Assembly: GCF_029844725.1 (NCBI RefSeq)
Contig: NZ_JAOCKJ010000017.1
Location: forward strand, 1 to 44,506
Direction: 5' to 3'
Source: Pantoea sp. GD03673
Lineage (GTDB): Bacteria; Pseudomonadota; Gammaproteobacteria; Enterobacterales; Enterobacteriaceae
Length of the DNA stretch: 44,506 nucleotides
Shown: piece after piece, positions 1-8,364 of the stretch
How the letters are laid out: the number at the start of each line of letters is the position of its first letter
Position numbering within the stretch: position 1 is the stretch's first letter
The notes under the pieces: model-generated
The model's database searches: none
Told to the model about the DNA's origin: nothing
The model's input: the letters and a program-made list of their open reading frames with translations, nothing else
Translations under genes and position numbers: made by a program

Positions 1-121
1 TGTTAGCGTGTTCCGCACAAACGCTGGTTAAAATTTCCGTTAAGTGCTTCTTTTATATGTCTGTAAACGGCGTGCTGTCGGCGCATTTCTGAGGTCTGTC
101 ATCTCAGTAACAGTATCTCAT

Positions 122-143
122 AAGCCATCCTACGGGATGGCTT
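122..143. terminator. Hairpin, possible terminator
   Basis: Perfect 9-bp stem (AAGCCATCC / GGATGGCTT) with a four-base loop TACG. It is followed on the plus strand by a moderately T-rich stretch but has no long T run. It may end transcription entering from the left edge. Positions 1-262 otherwise hold no gene that I can recognise. Confidence 0.4.
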
Positions 144-193
144 AATTCCTTCCTTACGTAACTTTGGCACAAAGCGGACATACGTGCTGCAAG

Positions 194-217
194 GTCCGCT
201 TTGAGCGAGAAGCGGAC
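194..217. repeat. Dispersed 24-bp hairpin repeat, copy 1
   Basis: Inverted repeat GTCCGCTT / AAGCGGAC with an 8-base loop, followed by CTTCA. Two related 24-bp hairpins lie at 5103-5126 and 9350-9373, all between genes of the accessory region. A partial half-site (AAGCGGACAT) lies just upstream near 172. Function is unknown; the family resembles short intergenic palindromes common in enterobacterial genomes. Confidence 0.6.
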
Positions 218-262
218 CTTCAGTATTTACGGGTACGCCTGCACTGGCGCACCCGTTTACAC

Positions 263-469
263 TCAGGGCTTCCATCGGCGCAGAGAGGTATGGTCTTCAT
301 ACGGCAGCTTTGAAGGCAAAGAAATCAGTTCAATGACGCTGCCCCACGGCGTGCGTCCGTAGCAGAAGACGTTATTCTCCCCCACCTCAGTTGGAAACAT
401 CAGGGGCTGTTTCGCGGGTATATGCATCCGGGTAAGGAGTAGCGGCCTGATACTGAGCCAGGTGGACAT
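263..469 (-). pseudogene. VOC (glyoxalase-fold) protein, C-terminal remnant
   Basis: The last ~45 codons read like the C-terminus of a vicinal-oxygen-chelate protein: GENNVFCYGRTPWGSVIELI, then an ending RRWKP. The reading frame upstream of about position 420 is not VOC-like. There the DNA codes, in another frame, for the amidohydrolase remnant at 387-722, so the first part of this open frame is accidental. Only the tail of the gene survives and no function is expected. The two fragments probably became joined by a deletion. Confidence 0.6.
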
Positions 470-722
470 GATCGGAGATTAATCCGGGTAAAACGGATTT
501 TCCCACGTAGTTTTTTACTTCGCCATCTTTGGGAATAGCCACAAAGGAGGCAGGGCCGACCGCACTGATGTACTGCCCGTCAACAACAACGCGCATGTGT
601 TCCTGCGATGGCTTTCCCAAACCGTCGATAAGGCGGACATCATCCAATACATAAGATTGTGCAGCCCAGCCATTAATGGCAAACAACGCAAACAGGCATC
701 CAGAGAGGTATTTCTTTTTTAT
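387..722 (-). pseudogene. Amidohydrolase, N-terminal remnant with lost start codon
   Basis: The frame encodes a signal-peptide-like start (KKKYLSGCLFALFAINGWAAQ), then the opening beta domain of an amidohydrolase ending in VLPGLISDHVHL. That segment carries the HxH metal-binding pair of the superfamily. The coding match stops after about 110 codons, where the sequence runs into the VOC fragment, so most of the TIM barrel is missing. The codon where the start should be (720-722, correctly placed after AGGA) is ATA rather than ATG; the nearest usable start is a TTG at 686 inside the signal peptide. Truncation plus start loss indicate a dead gene. Confidence 0.65.
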
Positions 723-815
723 AAGGGTTCCTTTTTTAACAAACCTTATGAGTCTGGATGAATTCGGCAGGGTTCACCCGCCAGAAACGTGCAAACCCTG
801 TCCCGTATCACTCAG

Positions 816-1508
816 TTATCCGTGAAGCATCAGCATACCGTGTTCATCGAACAGCTTTATCACAACGTCGGTCGTTTTCTGAATGTGTTCCTGCATAAGC
901 CGTTTTATCTGCTCTGTATCTCTGCTGAGCGCAGCCTCCATTAACGCCTTGTGCTCGGCGTTAAGATCTCTCTCACCGCGTGTCATATTGACGGAAAGGA
1001 TGCGGTAGCGTTCATTCTGGATAAAAAGCATGCGTTGCATACGAAGCAGCCAGGTGTTTGGGCAGGCTGACGTCAGGGCATCGTGAAACCGGTTATGGCG
1101 GCGATTCCATTCAGGCGTTCCGGGCCATTCGTCATCGCCGTTGCCGTAACGAGCCAGAAGATGAAAGGCTGACAGGATCTCTCCCTCCCAGTTCACATCT
1201 CCATGTGCGAGAGATTCGCTAAGGCATTCGCACTCGATAAGCTTTCGGGTTGCAGTCAGGTCAAGCAGGTCTGCAAGAGAGACGGGCGTGACGCGGAACC
1301 CCTTCTGCGGCTCTGCGATCACCAGATTTTCTGACGTCAGGCGGGAGAGCGCTTCGCGGATAGCACCTACGTTGGTATCCAGCGCTTCGGCAAGCTCTTT
1401 AGTGTTAACACGCGCTCCCGGGACGAGCTGGCATGAAAGTAGGGCGTCGCGCAGGCGGGAGTAAGTCGTCTGAGTCAGACTGTCTCTGGATGCGAGGCTT
1501 TCGTTCAT
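816..1508 (-). CDS. GntR-family transcriptional regulator, FadR/FCD type
   Basis: 230 residues, normal for the FCD branch of GntR. Residues ~15-77 form the winged helix-turn-helix (LVPGARVNTKELAEALDTNV, then GAIREALSRL and the wing EPQKGFRVTP). Residues ~80-225 are an all-helical FCD ligand domain with the spaced acidic and histidine residues that bind metal in this family (RFHDAL, EHKALME, EHIQ). The gene is divergent from the decayed royal-jelly-type gene and the FAH hydrolase, with a long perfect inverted repeat between them (1547-1583). It probably controlled that catabolic cluster, sensing a small carboxylate; the ligand cannot be read from sequence. Start ATG at 1508 with AAGGA about 12 bases upstream. 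Confidence 0.9.
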   Translation of the reverse strand: MNESLASRDSLTQTTYSRLRDALLSCQLVPGARVNTKELAEALDTNVGAIREALSRLTSENLVIAEPQKGFRVTPVSLADLLDLTATRKLIECECLSESLAHGDVNWEGEILSAFHLLARYGNGDDEWPGTPEWNRRHNRFHDALTSACPNTWLLRMQRMLFIQNERYRILSVNMTRGERDLNAEHKALMEAALSRDTEQIKRLMQEHIQKTTDVVIKLFDEHGMLMLHG

Positions 1509-1546
1509 AGCGTCACTGTTTCCTTCGAGGGTAATAAATTATCATT

Positions 1547-1583
1547 TACAAAATAGATTTTATGAAAGAAAATCTATTTTGTA
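1547..1583. promoter_or_regulatory. 37-bp inverted repeat, candidate GntR operator
   Basis: Two perfect 15-bp arms, TACAAAATAGATTTT and its reverse complement, separated by 7 bp (ATGAAAG). It lies midway between the GntR start (1508) and the divergent pseudogene start (1610). Placement over both outward promoters suggests an operator for the neighbouring regulator. The arms are much longer than the usual short GntR half-site, so a regulatory RNA hairpin is an alternative. Confidence 0.65.
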
Positions 1584-1609
1584 GTGTTTAATCATCTTTC
1601 TGGCATATT

Positions 1610-2622
1610 ATGACGGCTCACATTCAAGAGGTCTCTACCTCAGATAAATATTTGTGAAATGGCGTAATGACAACGGAATGCGGGCGCTTGTTTGCAAGCA
1701 TGCCTTGGTGGAGCGGTCCCACGCCAGGCGTGGTGGAAATACTGAAAGACCGCAGCTGGGAGCCCTTTCCTGACAATGCGTGGAATGAATGGGACGGACG
1801 AGGCGATCCGCTGAAACACTTTGTGGACGTAAACAGCATTTTCAGTGACGGGAAGGGAAGTCTCTGGGTACTTGATGCCGCGGCGCCTGATTTAGCAATG
1901 CCATTGAAGGGGTTGTAAAACTCATTGAGCTGGACATTGAGACCGGCGAAACCAGAAGGACGATTGTGTTTAGGCCTGAAGATGCCCATTCCGGCACCCG
2001 GCTTGTCCACATTCGCTTCTGTCGCCATTACGCCATTATGACCGAGTCACGCGAAGGCTCGTTTTATGTCATTGACCTTCGCGATAATTCTTACCGAAGG
2101 ATCTTGGCTGGCCATCCGCTGATGCGCTGCCGCACCGCAGACGTTCCAGTTATTGAAGGGCGCAGAGTGACGTTTCAGAACGGGCAGCCCATGTATATCC
2201 ATAACGACTTGCTGGAAATTCACCAGGATAACCAGACGCTGCTGTTCATGTGTCTTTTTGGCGCGCGCATCTTCAGGGTTGACTTCGATCTCATCACTGA
2301 TTTTCCTGCGGTGAAGACGAAATTGCAGCCGGTATATCAGTTTATCAGGAAGTGGGTATCTGGGTTGCTGGCATGTGTCGCGACAAAGCCGGCAATATCT
2401 ACCTTACCGATGCTGAAAATAACGGTGTCATCTGTGATGAATCCCGCCGGGGTAATTACACCTCTGGTGCGGGATGATCGGATTATCTGGCCTATCGCCC
2501 TCTCCGTTGGTCCAGATAACCGTGTTAATTTTCCGTCCACGCAACTCAACCGTATCCCGATGCTCTCCGGTGGAGAGAACAAGGTGCAACTCCCTTGGGC
2601 TATTTACAGTTATCCCCTCTGA
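1610..2622 (+). pseudogene. Royal-jelly/yellow-type beta-propeller protein, multiply disrupted
   Basis: The reading begins at ATG 1610 and meets an in-frame TGA at 1655-1657, where homologs would be expected to have an aromatic residue before NGV. It continues as CGRLFASMPWW and WNEWDGRGDP, typical of the major royal jelly/yellow family. One base is missing near 1896: the frame then reads AIEGVVKLIELDIETG and onwards. Between about 2340 and 2460 the family sequence (IWVAGMCRDKAGNIYLTDAE) lies in a third frame, then returns to the previous frame for VRDDRIIWPIALSVGP and the C-terminus. That makes one nonsense codon and three frame changes. In bacteria these secreted-type propellers are assigned loosely as lactonase or dopachrome-tautomerase relatives; no product is expected here. 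Confidence 0.8.
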
Positions 2623-2640
2623 ACCCGCAATGAGGTCTGT

Positions 2641-3480
2641 ATGAAAATTTGTCGATATGGTGATGCTGGCTTTGAAAAGCCCGGTGTCTTTGACAGTAAC
2701 CTTCAGCTACGCGATTTATCCGGCATTGTCAGCGATGTGACACCCGGGACGCTGACGACTGTGCTTAACGCATTCAACAGCGAGGAGGATGTTCTACGCC
2801 TTCCCATTGTTCCGGGCAACCCGCGCCTCGGGCCACCGCTCAGTACGGTCTCCAAGTTTGTGGCTATCGGCCTGAACTATCGTGACCACGCTCTGGAGGC
2901 CAACCTTCCTATACCTGATGAGCCGGTTGTGTTTTTCAAGGCACCAAGCTGTATCAATGGTCCTGACGACGACATCATTATTCCTCCGCACTCAACCAAA
3001 CTCGACTGGGAAGCTGAGCTTGGGATTGTGATAGCCACCAAGGCAAAGCAGGTCAGCCAGGAGAATGCGCTGGAGTACGTTGCCGGCTACTGCATTGTGA
3101 ATGATGTGTCTGACCGCGGATTTCAGTTTCAGTCATCGCAGTGGGACAAGGCTAAAAGCTGCGACACATTTGGTCCGATGGGTCCGTATATCGTCACCCG
3201 GGATGAAGTCTGTGATCCGCAGAACCTGTCTATCTGGCTGGAAGTTAACGGTGAAAGGCGGCAGTTCAGCCATACTTCTCAGATGATCTTCAGCGTCGCC
3301 GAGATAGTCTCCTATGTCAGTCACTATATGACGTTGCTCCCGGGAGACGTGATTGCCACGGGAACACCCGCTGGCGTTAGTCTTGGCATGAAACCCGAAC
3401 CGGTGTGGCTCAAAGAGGGCGATAGCATACGTATTCACGTGGAAAAACTGGGCTATCAGAATCAGACCCTGAAGCGCTAA
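2641..3480 (+). CDS. Fumarylacetoacetate hydrolase (FAH) family protein
   Basis: 279 residues, full length for the short cytoplasmic FAH family, which cleaves or decarboxylates beta-diketo or acylpyruvate acids using Mg2+ or Mn2+. Visible hallmarks are FVAIGLNYRDHALEA, the metal-binding DWEAELGIVI and ND-VSDRGFQ segments, WDKAKSCDTFGPMGP, and GTPAGVSLGM near the end. Best described as related to diketo-deoxy-fuconate hydrolase or acylpyruvase; the substrate cannot be assigned. It follows the royal-jelly-type pseudogene by 18 bases with its own GAGGT ribosome site. It was probably second in that operon and is the only apparently intact catabolic enzyme left. Confidence 0.88.
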   Translation: MKICRYGDAGFEKPGVFDSNLQLRDLSGIVSDVTPGTLTTVLNAFNSEEDVLRLPIVPGNPRLGPPLSTVSKFVAIGLNYRDHALEANLPIPDEPVVFFKAPSCINGPDDDIIIPPHSTKLDWEAELGIVIATKAKQVSQENALEYVAGYCIVNDVSDRGFQFQSSQWDKAKSCDTFGPMGPYIVTRDEVCDPQNLSIWLEVNGERRQFSHTSQMIFSVAEIVSYVSHYMTLLPGDVIATGTPAGVSLGMKPEPVWLKEGDSIRIHVEKLGYQNQTLKR

Positions 3481-3539
3481 CCCAGCAATCTGACAGATGA
3501 TGAGACTGGCAGTTAGTCGGTCTCTTGACGGGAGGCAGG

Positions 3540-4367
3540 ATGGCAGAAAGGAGTATCATAGTCAGGGCCGGAATCGGCAGCACCGCGCACGTTCATCAGG
3601 TTCAGCCGCTGCTTGCGCGCAATATTATTATTGATGAACCCACTGTCATACTGGTTCGTCAGGGGAGTAAATGCATATGCGCGGCGGGGAAGGAACTGGT
3701 CATCAATGCCGGAGAAGCGGTCATTGTGGGTGGGGGTGAGTCATTCGATATCACCAATATACCGACAATAGACGGTAGTTACGAGGCTGACTGGCTCAGC
3801 TTCAACATCAGTATTGTCACAGGTTATACCTGTACAAACTGCAATGCCGCTCCTGTCACCGAGGTGCATAAATTAGGGGGGGCCAGTGAAAGCTTCCGCC
3901 GCGCTTTTTATCATACCAGAGAGATATTTACGGATTCAGCAGACATTCCTGAATCTATTGCTATAGCCCGCATGCGGGAGATGCTCAGCTGGCTGGATGA
4001 ATACGGCATCTACTTCGGAGATTTTCAACGGAGCGGAATCGGAAATAAAATCCGAAGGCTCGTGTCTTCGGATATGTCATATGCATGGAATATCAACGAT
4101 GTATCCAGGCAACTGGGGATGTCTGAAGCCACGCTGAGGCGCAGGCTTTCGGCGGAAAGTAGCTCGTTTTCGCGAATTATTGCAGATGTGCGCATGTGCC
4201 GGGCCCTGACGCTACTGCAGGTTACTGATTTATCAGTCATACAGATAGCCTATGAGGTAGGCTATATTAGCCCTTCAAAATTTTCGGCGCGGTTTCGTAG
4301 CCGGTTTGGGTTTTGTCCGGGTCAGGTTCGAACGTTAAAAAACACTGAGCAGTTAGTGCAAGCCTGA
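3540..4367 (+). CDS. AraC-family transcriptional regulator
   Basis: 275 residues from ATG 3540, chosen over a TTG five codons upstream because GGGAGGCAGG sits in the ribosome-binding position. Residues 1-~165 form a cupin-like sensor region. The C-terminal ~100 residues hold two helix-turn-helix motifs: WNINDVSRQLGMSEATLRRRL, and ADVRMCRALTLLQ...IQIAYEVGYISPSKFSARFRSRFG, the signature of the AraC/XylS DNA-binding domain. It lies 59 bases after the FAH gene on the same strand and converges with the PEBP gene. It may regulate the catabolic cluster or the PEBP gene; its inducer is unknown. Confidence 0.9.
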   Translation: MAERSIIVRAGIGSTAHVHQVQPLLARNIIIDEPTVILVRQGSKCICAAGKELVINAGEAVIVGGGESFDITNIPTIDGSYEADWLSFNISIVTGYTCTNCNAAPVTEVHKLGGASESFRRAFYHTREIFTDSADIPESIAIARMREMLSWLDEYGIYFGDFQRSGIGNKIRRLVSSDMSYAWNINDVSRQLGMSEATLRRRLSAESSSFSRIIADVRMCRALTLLQVTDLSVIQIAYEVGYISPSKFSARFRSRFGFCPGQVRTLKNTEQLVQA

Positions 4368-4380
4368 CCCGTAACTGGCT

Positions 4381-4944
4381 TTAACGCCCCTGCGTGATGC
4401 GAATTTTTGCTTCACCTAGCGAGTTTGCCCTGGTCATAAAGCCGACCATGGCCGGTGTGGAATCAGCGGTAATATTGGGCACTTTATCTACTTTGAGCGC
4501 AGTGAGCGTGACCACATAACGATGCGTCTGGCCCTTTGGCGGGCATGGGCCACCGTATCCGGGCACACCAAAGTCGGTGCGCGTCTGGATTGTTCCTGCC
4601 GGGAGGCCTGTATTGTCTTTTGCGATGTCCGACGGGATCGATTTTGCATCTGCAGGAATATTCACTACTTGCCAGTGGACCCAGCCCAGGCCTGTGGGTG
4701 CATCACGATCGTAGATCTGCAGCGCGAAGCTTTTTGTTCCGGCCGGTGCACCTGACCACGTGAAGGACGGCGATTTATTCTCTCCGGCACAGCCGAATCC
4801 GTAAGACTCGCTGAGTAGCTGAGTATTCGCGAAGCGGCCTGAACCAAGCTCTTTACTGGACAGGGTAAAATCCGCAGCGAGTGCGGACTGGCTGAGCAAT
4901 GCCAGGCACACAGCACCGGCTACAGGAAGAAGGTATTTTGACAT
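4381..4944 (-). CDS. Secreted YbhB/YbcL-type PEBP (Raf kinase inhibitor-like) protein
   Basis: 187 residues with a clear Sec signal peptide (residues 1-23, ending QSALA|AD). The mature part is a phosphatidylethanolamine-binding-protein fold. It has the ligand-pocket motifs FALQIYDRDAPTGLGWVHW and GVPGYGGPCPPKGQTHRYVV, and ends in a LGEAKIRITQGR strand as in E. coli YbcL. Periplasmic YbcL-like proteins are common cargo in enterobacteria; the uropathogenic YbcL variant dampens neutrophil migration, but that role is not implied here. GGAGA precedes the start. It is convergent with the AraC gene, whose stop is 13 bases away. Confidence 0.88.
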   Translation of the reverse strand: MSKYLLPVAGAVCLALLSQSALAADFTLSSKELGSGRFANTQLLSESYGFGCAGENKSPSFTWSGAPAGTKSFALQIYDRDAPTGLGWVHWQVVNIPADAKSIPSDIAKDNTGLPAGTIQTRTDFGVPGYGGPCPPKGQTHRYVVTLTALKVDKVPNITADSTPAMVGFMTRANSLGEAKIRITQGR

Positions 4945-5466
4945 CAGTTGTCTCCAGAAGGGTTGTCGCCTATGATTTTAAGAACAGCTGGAAAAGGTTT
5001 CGCTCCTGAAACAATCAAAGACTGTTCCAATACGCTCATTTGAAATCATTTTATTAAGAGGTTTTCAACGGTACTACTACAAACCGATAGCGAGCCTAAA
5101 GAGTCCGCTATGAGCGATCAGCGGACCTTCATATTTATGCATTGGACACTCCATCAGCCATTATTTCGCCGCGCTTTAGGGATGCATTGTTCTTATAACT
5201 GATATACGCAAAATGTCATCAAAACCCCTCCAACAGGCCGGCATCATCATTTCAGCAGTACTTCTCATCCTTTTTATACGGAGTTAATCCATCCATTACG
5301 CAAGCCAGCTACCCCGGCTTATGTTACAGCCACTGTGCGCGTAGACTAGCTCGTCTGACTTTTTACCTTTGTGCAGCTGCCTTCATCGGTTTCTCATCAA
5401 AGTAAATCAGGCTTGTGCCTGATACTGAATTAACTCACTGTTATTAAAAGCATTTACTAAGAATTA
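4945..5466. other. Intergenic region, no gene recognised
   Basis: About 520 bases without a credible coding frame. It contains the second copy of the dispersed hairpin repeat (5103-5126: GTCCGCT / AGCGGAC, 10-base loop). The rest is AT-rich and shows no further recognisable element. Confidence 0.5.
5103..5126. repeat. Dispersed 24-bp hairpin repeat, copy 2
   Basis: GTCCGCT and AGCGGAC arms around TGAGCGAT-containing sequence, followed by CTTCATATTTAT. It shares the loop core TGAGCGA and the downstream CTTCA with copy 1 (194-217), so the two derive from one element rather than chance. Confidence 0.6.
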
Positions 5467-5507
5467 TTGTCATTAGAAACTTCAATGATGCAAAACTTAT
5501 TGACAGG

Positions 5508-5527
5508 GGTAGAACAATCATTCTACC
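5508..5527. promoter_or_regulatory. Perfect dyad, candidate TetR operator
   Basis: GGTAGAA and TTCTACC arms with a 6-bp spacer. It lies just before the TetR-family start codon and overlaps the core promoter: TTGACA at 5500-5505 and a weak TACCTT about 18 bp downstream. Size and position match autoregulatory operators of TetR repressors. Confidence 0.6.
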
Positions 5528-5535
5528 TTCTCGTC

Positions 5536-6105
5536 ATGAACATGACGTCAGGCAATACCCGTGAAAAGATCCTTAAAACTGCTGAAGAGCTTATCTATAA
5601 GAACGGTATTCATGCCACTGGCATGGACCTTATTGTTAAGACCTCAGGAGTGGCAAGGAAAAGTATTTATCGACAATTTTCAGGTAAGGAGGACATTGCA
5701 ACTGCCGCACTGAGTGTGCGCGACGAGCGATGGATGTATTGGTTCAGAACAGAGACAGATAAAGGCAATACGCCACAGGATCGTATCCTGAATATATTTA
5801 CGGTGCTCAACAGCTGGTTTAAATCTGAGGGTTTCCGTGGTTGTGCGTTTATCAATACAGCCGGAGAAACGGGTGATCCCGAGGACCCCGTTCGCCAGTT
5901 AGCAAAGATGCATAAACAAAAGTTGCTGGATTATGTCGGCGAACTTTCAAAACAGCTGAATATTCAACATCCGGAAGATTTGTCCAGAAAGTTGCTGATT
6001 CTCATTGAGGGAGCAATTACGACATCTTATGTCATAGGGGATCCTGATGCTGCAGATAACGCGAGAGAAATTGCGCAGATGCTGCTTAAGCAGGTCTCTC
6101 CGTAA
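5536..6105 (+). CDS. TetR-family transcriptional repressor
   Basis: About 189 residues from ATG 5536; upstream in-frame starts would run across the promoter and operator. N-terminal HTH: TREKILKTAEELIYKNGIHA then TGMDLIVKTSGVARKSIYRQF, the standard TetR_N signature. The remainder is a helical ligand and dimer domain (GCAFINTAGE, LILIEGAITTSYVIG). There is no Shine-Dalgarno sequence ahead of ATG 5536 or ATG 5542, and the inferred transcription start is within a few bases, so the mRNA may be nearly leaderless. It probably represses itself and the DUF1348 gene 52 bases downstream. Regulators of this type usually sense lipophilic or toxic small molecules. Confidence 0.88.
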   Translation: MNMTSGNTREKILKTAEELIYKNGIHATGMDLIVKTSGVARKSIYRQFSGKEDIATAALSVRDERWMYWFRTETDKGNTPQDRILNIFTVLNSWFKSEGFRGCAFINTAGETGDPEDPVRQLAKMHKQKLLDYVGELSKQLNIQHPEDLSRKLLILIEGAITTSYVIGDPDAADNAREIAQMLLKQVSP

Positions 6106-6157
6106 GTCCGGTATAAAACCACTCTGAATTTTAAACAATGATTACAGGAGTCTTTAA

Positions 6158-6634
6158 ATGACGGGATCACAGGCACGTCCACCATTACCGCCGTTTACTC
6201 TGGCAACAGCGACAGAGAAGGTACGCCTCGCCGAAGATGGCTGGAACACACGGGATGCTGCAAGAGTGGCACTGGCCTACACTCTGGATACTAAATGGCG
6301 TAACCGGGCTGAATTTGCAAAAAATCGTGACGAAGCCCAGGGCTTTCTTGAGCGCAAATGGAAAAAAGAGCATGAGTACCGCCTAATCAAAGAACTCTGG
6401 GCATTTGGCGGCAATCGCATAGCAGTTCGTTATGCCTACGAATGGCACGACGATTCGGGTAACTGGTTCCGCTCTTACGGCAATGAAAACTGGGAGTTTG
6501 AAGCTGACGGACTTATGAAAAGACGCTTCGCATCAATCAATGACATGCCAATTAAAGAAAGTGAGCGCAAATTTTTCTGGCCACTGGGACGCCGTCCGGA
6601 CGATCATCCGGGCCTTTCAGACCTTGATCTGTAA
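6158..6634 (+). CDS. DUF1348 (NTF2-like fold) protein
   Basis: 158 residues matching the DUF1348/SnoaL-like NTF2 family: TATEKVRLAEDGWNTRDA, LAYTLDTKWRNR, KEHEYRLIKELWAFGGNRIA, VRYAYEWHDDSGNWFRSYGNENWEF and RRFASINDMPI are all family features. It is a small cytoplasmic cone-shaped fold, with no experimentally assigned activity that I know of. AGGAG precedes the start. It lies downstream of the TetR gene and is likely co-transcribed or repressed by it. Confidence 0.85.
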   Translation: MTGSQARPPLPPFTLATATEKVRLAEDGWNTRDAARVALAYTLDTKWRNRAEFAKNRDEAQGFLERKWKKEHEYRLIKELWAFGGNRIAVRYAYEWHDDSGNWFRSYGNENWEFEADGLMKRRFASINDMPIKESERKFFWPLGRRPDDHPGLSDLDL

Positions 6635-6870
6635 AACAGTAAGCCTCTGATAGACTGTATCTTCGCCAATAACTGATTCTTTACGAACAGATGACCTTCG
6701 TAAAAAAGTTATTCACGCCGAAGGGCGAGCACATAATAATAGTTTGCTGAATGATCGCGTATTGTCAGACCAGGCTGGTGGGATGGACAAATATCACCGA
6801 ATGTTTAATCAGAAATTGCCGGTGGGGAAGTGTAACTGTGATTATTGATGAATACAGGCGTAATGTGTGA

Positions 6871-6902
6871 GGGAGCCGGGAGGACGTAAATCCCCGGCTC
6901 CC
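6871..6902. terminator. Strong hairpin, probable terminator
   Basis: Perfect 10-bp stem GGGAGCCGGG / CCCGGCTCCC with a 12-base loop, placed between the convergent DUF1348 and oxidoreductase genes (9 bases after the latter's stop). The T tract is weak (TTAATTAT on the plus strand), so it may be bidirectional and inefficient. Confidence 0.6.
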
Positions 6903-6911
6903 TTAATTATG

Positions 6912-7550
6912 TCAGCGATGCGCGACAGTCATGATACTTCTGATGTGGTTTCTTTGTGAAATTTCATTCACGAACGCTTCAGCATAGTCTGCATATGAGA
7001 TCCGACTTAGACCATCAGCGCCTTTCAATAGGCTACCACCACCAGTCTGGTAGTCGCCTGTTTTCTCCGATGGACTAATCTCCGCGGCAGGGGAGAAAAA
7101 CGTCCATTCTAAGTCATCTGCGGTCTGATAAATTTTATAAGCCTCATCATGAGCCAGGCCATAAGGATAGTAATCTGATGGAAAGTAAGGGGCATTGAGC
7201 AGCTTTTCACCCGGTGCGACTTCAAGACTTGCAGCGCCACCCACAACGATGACACGCTTGATATCTGCAGCACGGGCTGCACTGATTATGGATTGGGCGG
7301 CTCCCACCAGTTCACCAATGTGCTCGCCATGGACGCCAAAAGCACTGGCCAGAACATCAGCCCCGTGAATGACTTTTCCAAACGAAGCCGTATCATAAAT
7401 ATCAGCGACTTCAAATTTGACATCTTGCAGCTCTTCGGGAACAGGGCGACCTGTTCTGACAATACCTGTAACAGTATGTCCCTGACGCAGTGCTTCCCTG
7501 GCAATCTCAAATCCGATTTTTCCTGTTGGTGCTATTAGCGCAATTTTCAT
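6912..7550 (-). CDS. NAD(P)-binding atypical SDR / NmrA-like oxidoreductase
   Basis: 212 residues from ATG 7550; this start has GAGAGA upstream and puts the Rossmann strand at the N-terminus (MKIALIAPTGKIGFEIAREALRQG). The GxxGxxG-like dinucleotide motif is APTGKIG. Further features are VTGIVR, VKFEVADIYDT, RVIVVGGAASLEV, and a short C-terminal substrate region without a canonical YxxxK. This is the YwnB/NAD(P)H-binding (PF13460) group, often induced with HxlR regulators under electrophile or redox stress. The HxlR regulator lies upstream on the same strand, 332 bases away. Confidence 0.85.
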   Translation of the reverse strand: MKIALIAPTGKIGFEIAREALRQGHTVTGIVRTGRPVPEELQDVKFEVADIYDTASFGKVIHGADVLASAFGVHGEHIGELVGAAQSIISAARAADIKRVIVVGGAASLEVAPGEKLLNAPYFPSDYYPYGLAHDEAYKIYQTADDLEWTFFSPAAEISPSEKTGDYQTGGGSLLKGADGLSRISYADYAEAFVNEISQRNHIRSIMTVAHR

Positions 7551-7882
7551 TTCTGATCTCTCTTTCATAAAGTGAGTTGTGGCGTGACTTATCGGACACA
7601 TTTAAAAAAGTGCACGTGGGAATGACGTCACATCAAAACGATTGCTTATAATCAGGACGTATTTAAATAAATAATTCTTGCGATTAAAACATCACGTAAT
7701 TTTTTCACTTTTCAGGCGCCTGTACCTCCATAAATTTATTTCTGATTCACCATTAATCTCAGACATTGCCTCATAAATTCTATCCCGCAAAAGCAGGCCG
7801 TTACTGATTTTTATTCAGCAGCCAGTTGCAGGTGTCTGTGATTAACCTGGTTATTTCGGTATGTCAGTTTTAAAGTCCTGGC

Positions 7883-8236
7883 TCACATCTCGTTATCATT
7901 AACTATTGCGGACCTGAGTACGTCGTCTGGAATGTTCTGTCCCCAGTTATTCATGGTCAGCAGAATCGGTTCCAGTGATTTACCCAATTCCGTCAGTTCA
8001 TAAATCACCTTGGGTGGTGTTTCAGCATAAGCGGTACGCATGACCAATCCGCTCTTTTCAAAGCGTCGCAAACGGTGGGTGAGTGTATGCGCGCTGATAC
8101 CAGTTAGTGATGTACGTAATTCGCTAAAACGCTGAGGACCACGCAGCAATTCTCTGACAATTAACGTTGCCCAGGGACCATCAAGTAAAATGAGAAATCT
8201 CGCCACACCGCATGATGGCAGGTTACATTTCAACAT
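7883..8236 (-). CDS. HxlR-family (MarR-like) transcriptional regulator
   Basis: About 117 residues from ATG 8236; an alternative ATG at 8278 would add 14 residues with no family match. HxlR winged helix: C-LPSCGVARFLILLDGPWATLIVREL, GPQRFSELRTSLTGISAHTLTHRLRRFEKSGLV, and the wing TPPKVIYELTELGKSL. HxlR proteins respond to aldehydes, quinones or disulfide stress, often through the N-terminal cysteine, which is present here (CNLPSC). It probably regulates the adjacent oxidoreductase and SnoaL-like genes; no operator was identified. Confidence 0.85.
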   Translation of the reverse strand: MLKCNLPSCGVARFLILLDGPWATLIVRELLRGPQRFSELRTSLTGISAHTLTHRLRRFEKSGLVMRTAYAETPPKVIYELTELGKSLEPILLTMNNWGQNIPDDVLRSAIVNDNEM

Positions 8237-8364
8237 ATGTATCTGACCTAAAGTTTTTGGCGCCAGCACCTGAATCATAAATTATCACACAGCGATGCGT
8301 TTTGGGTGACATGACTCTTCACTCATGTCTGAGATTACCCCTGAATGTCTGCAGTCTCAGCTAA

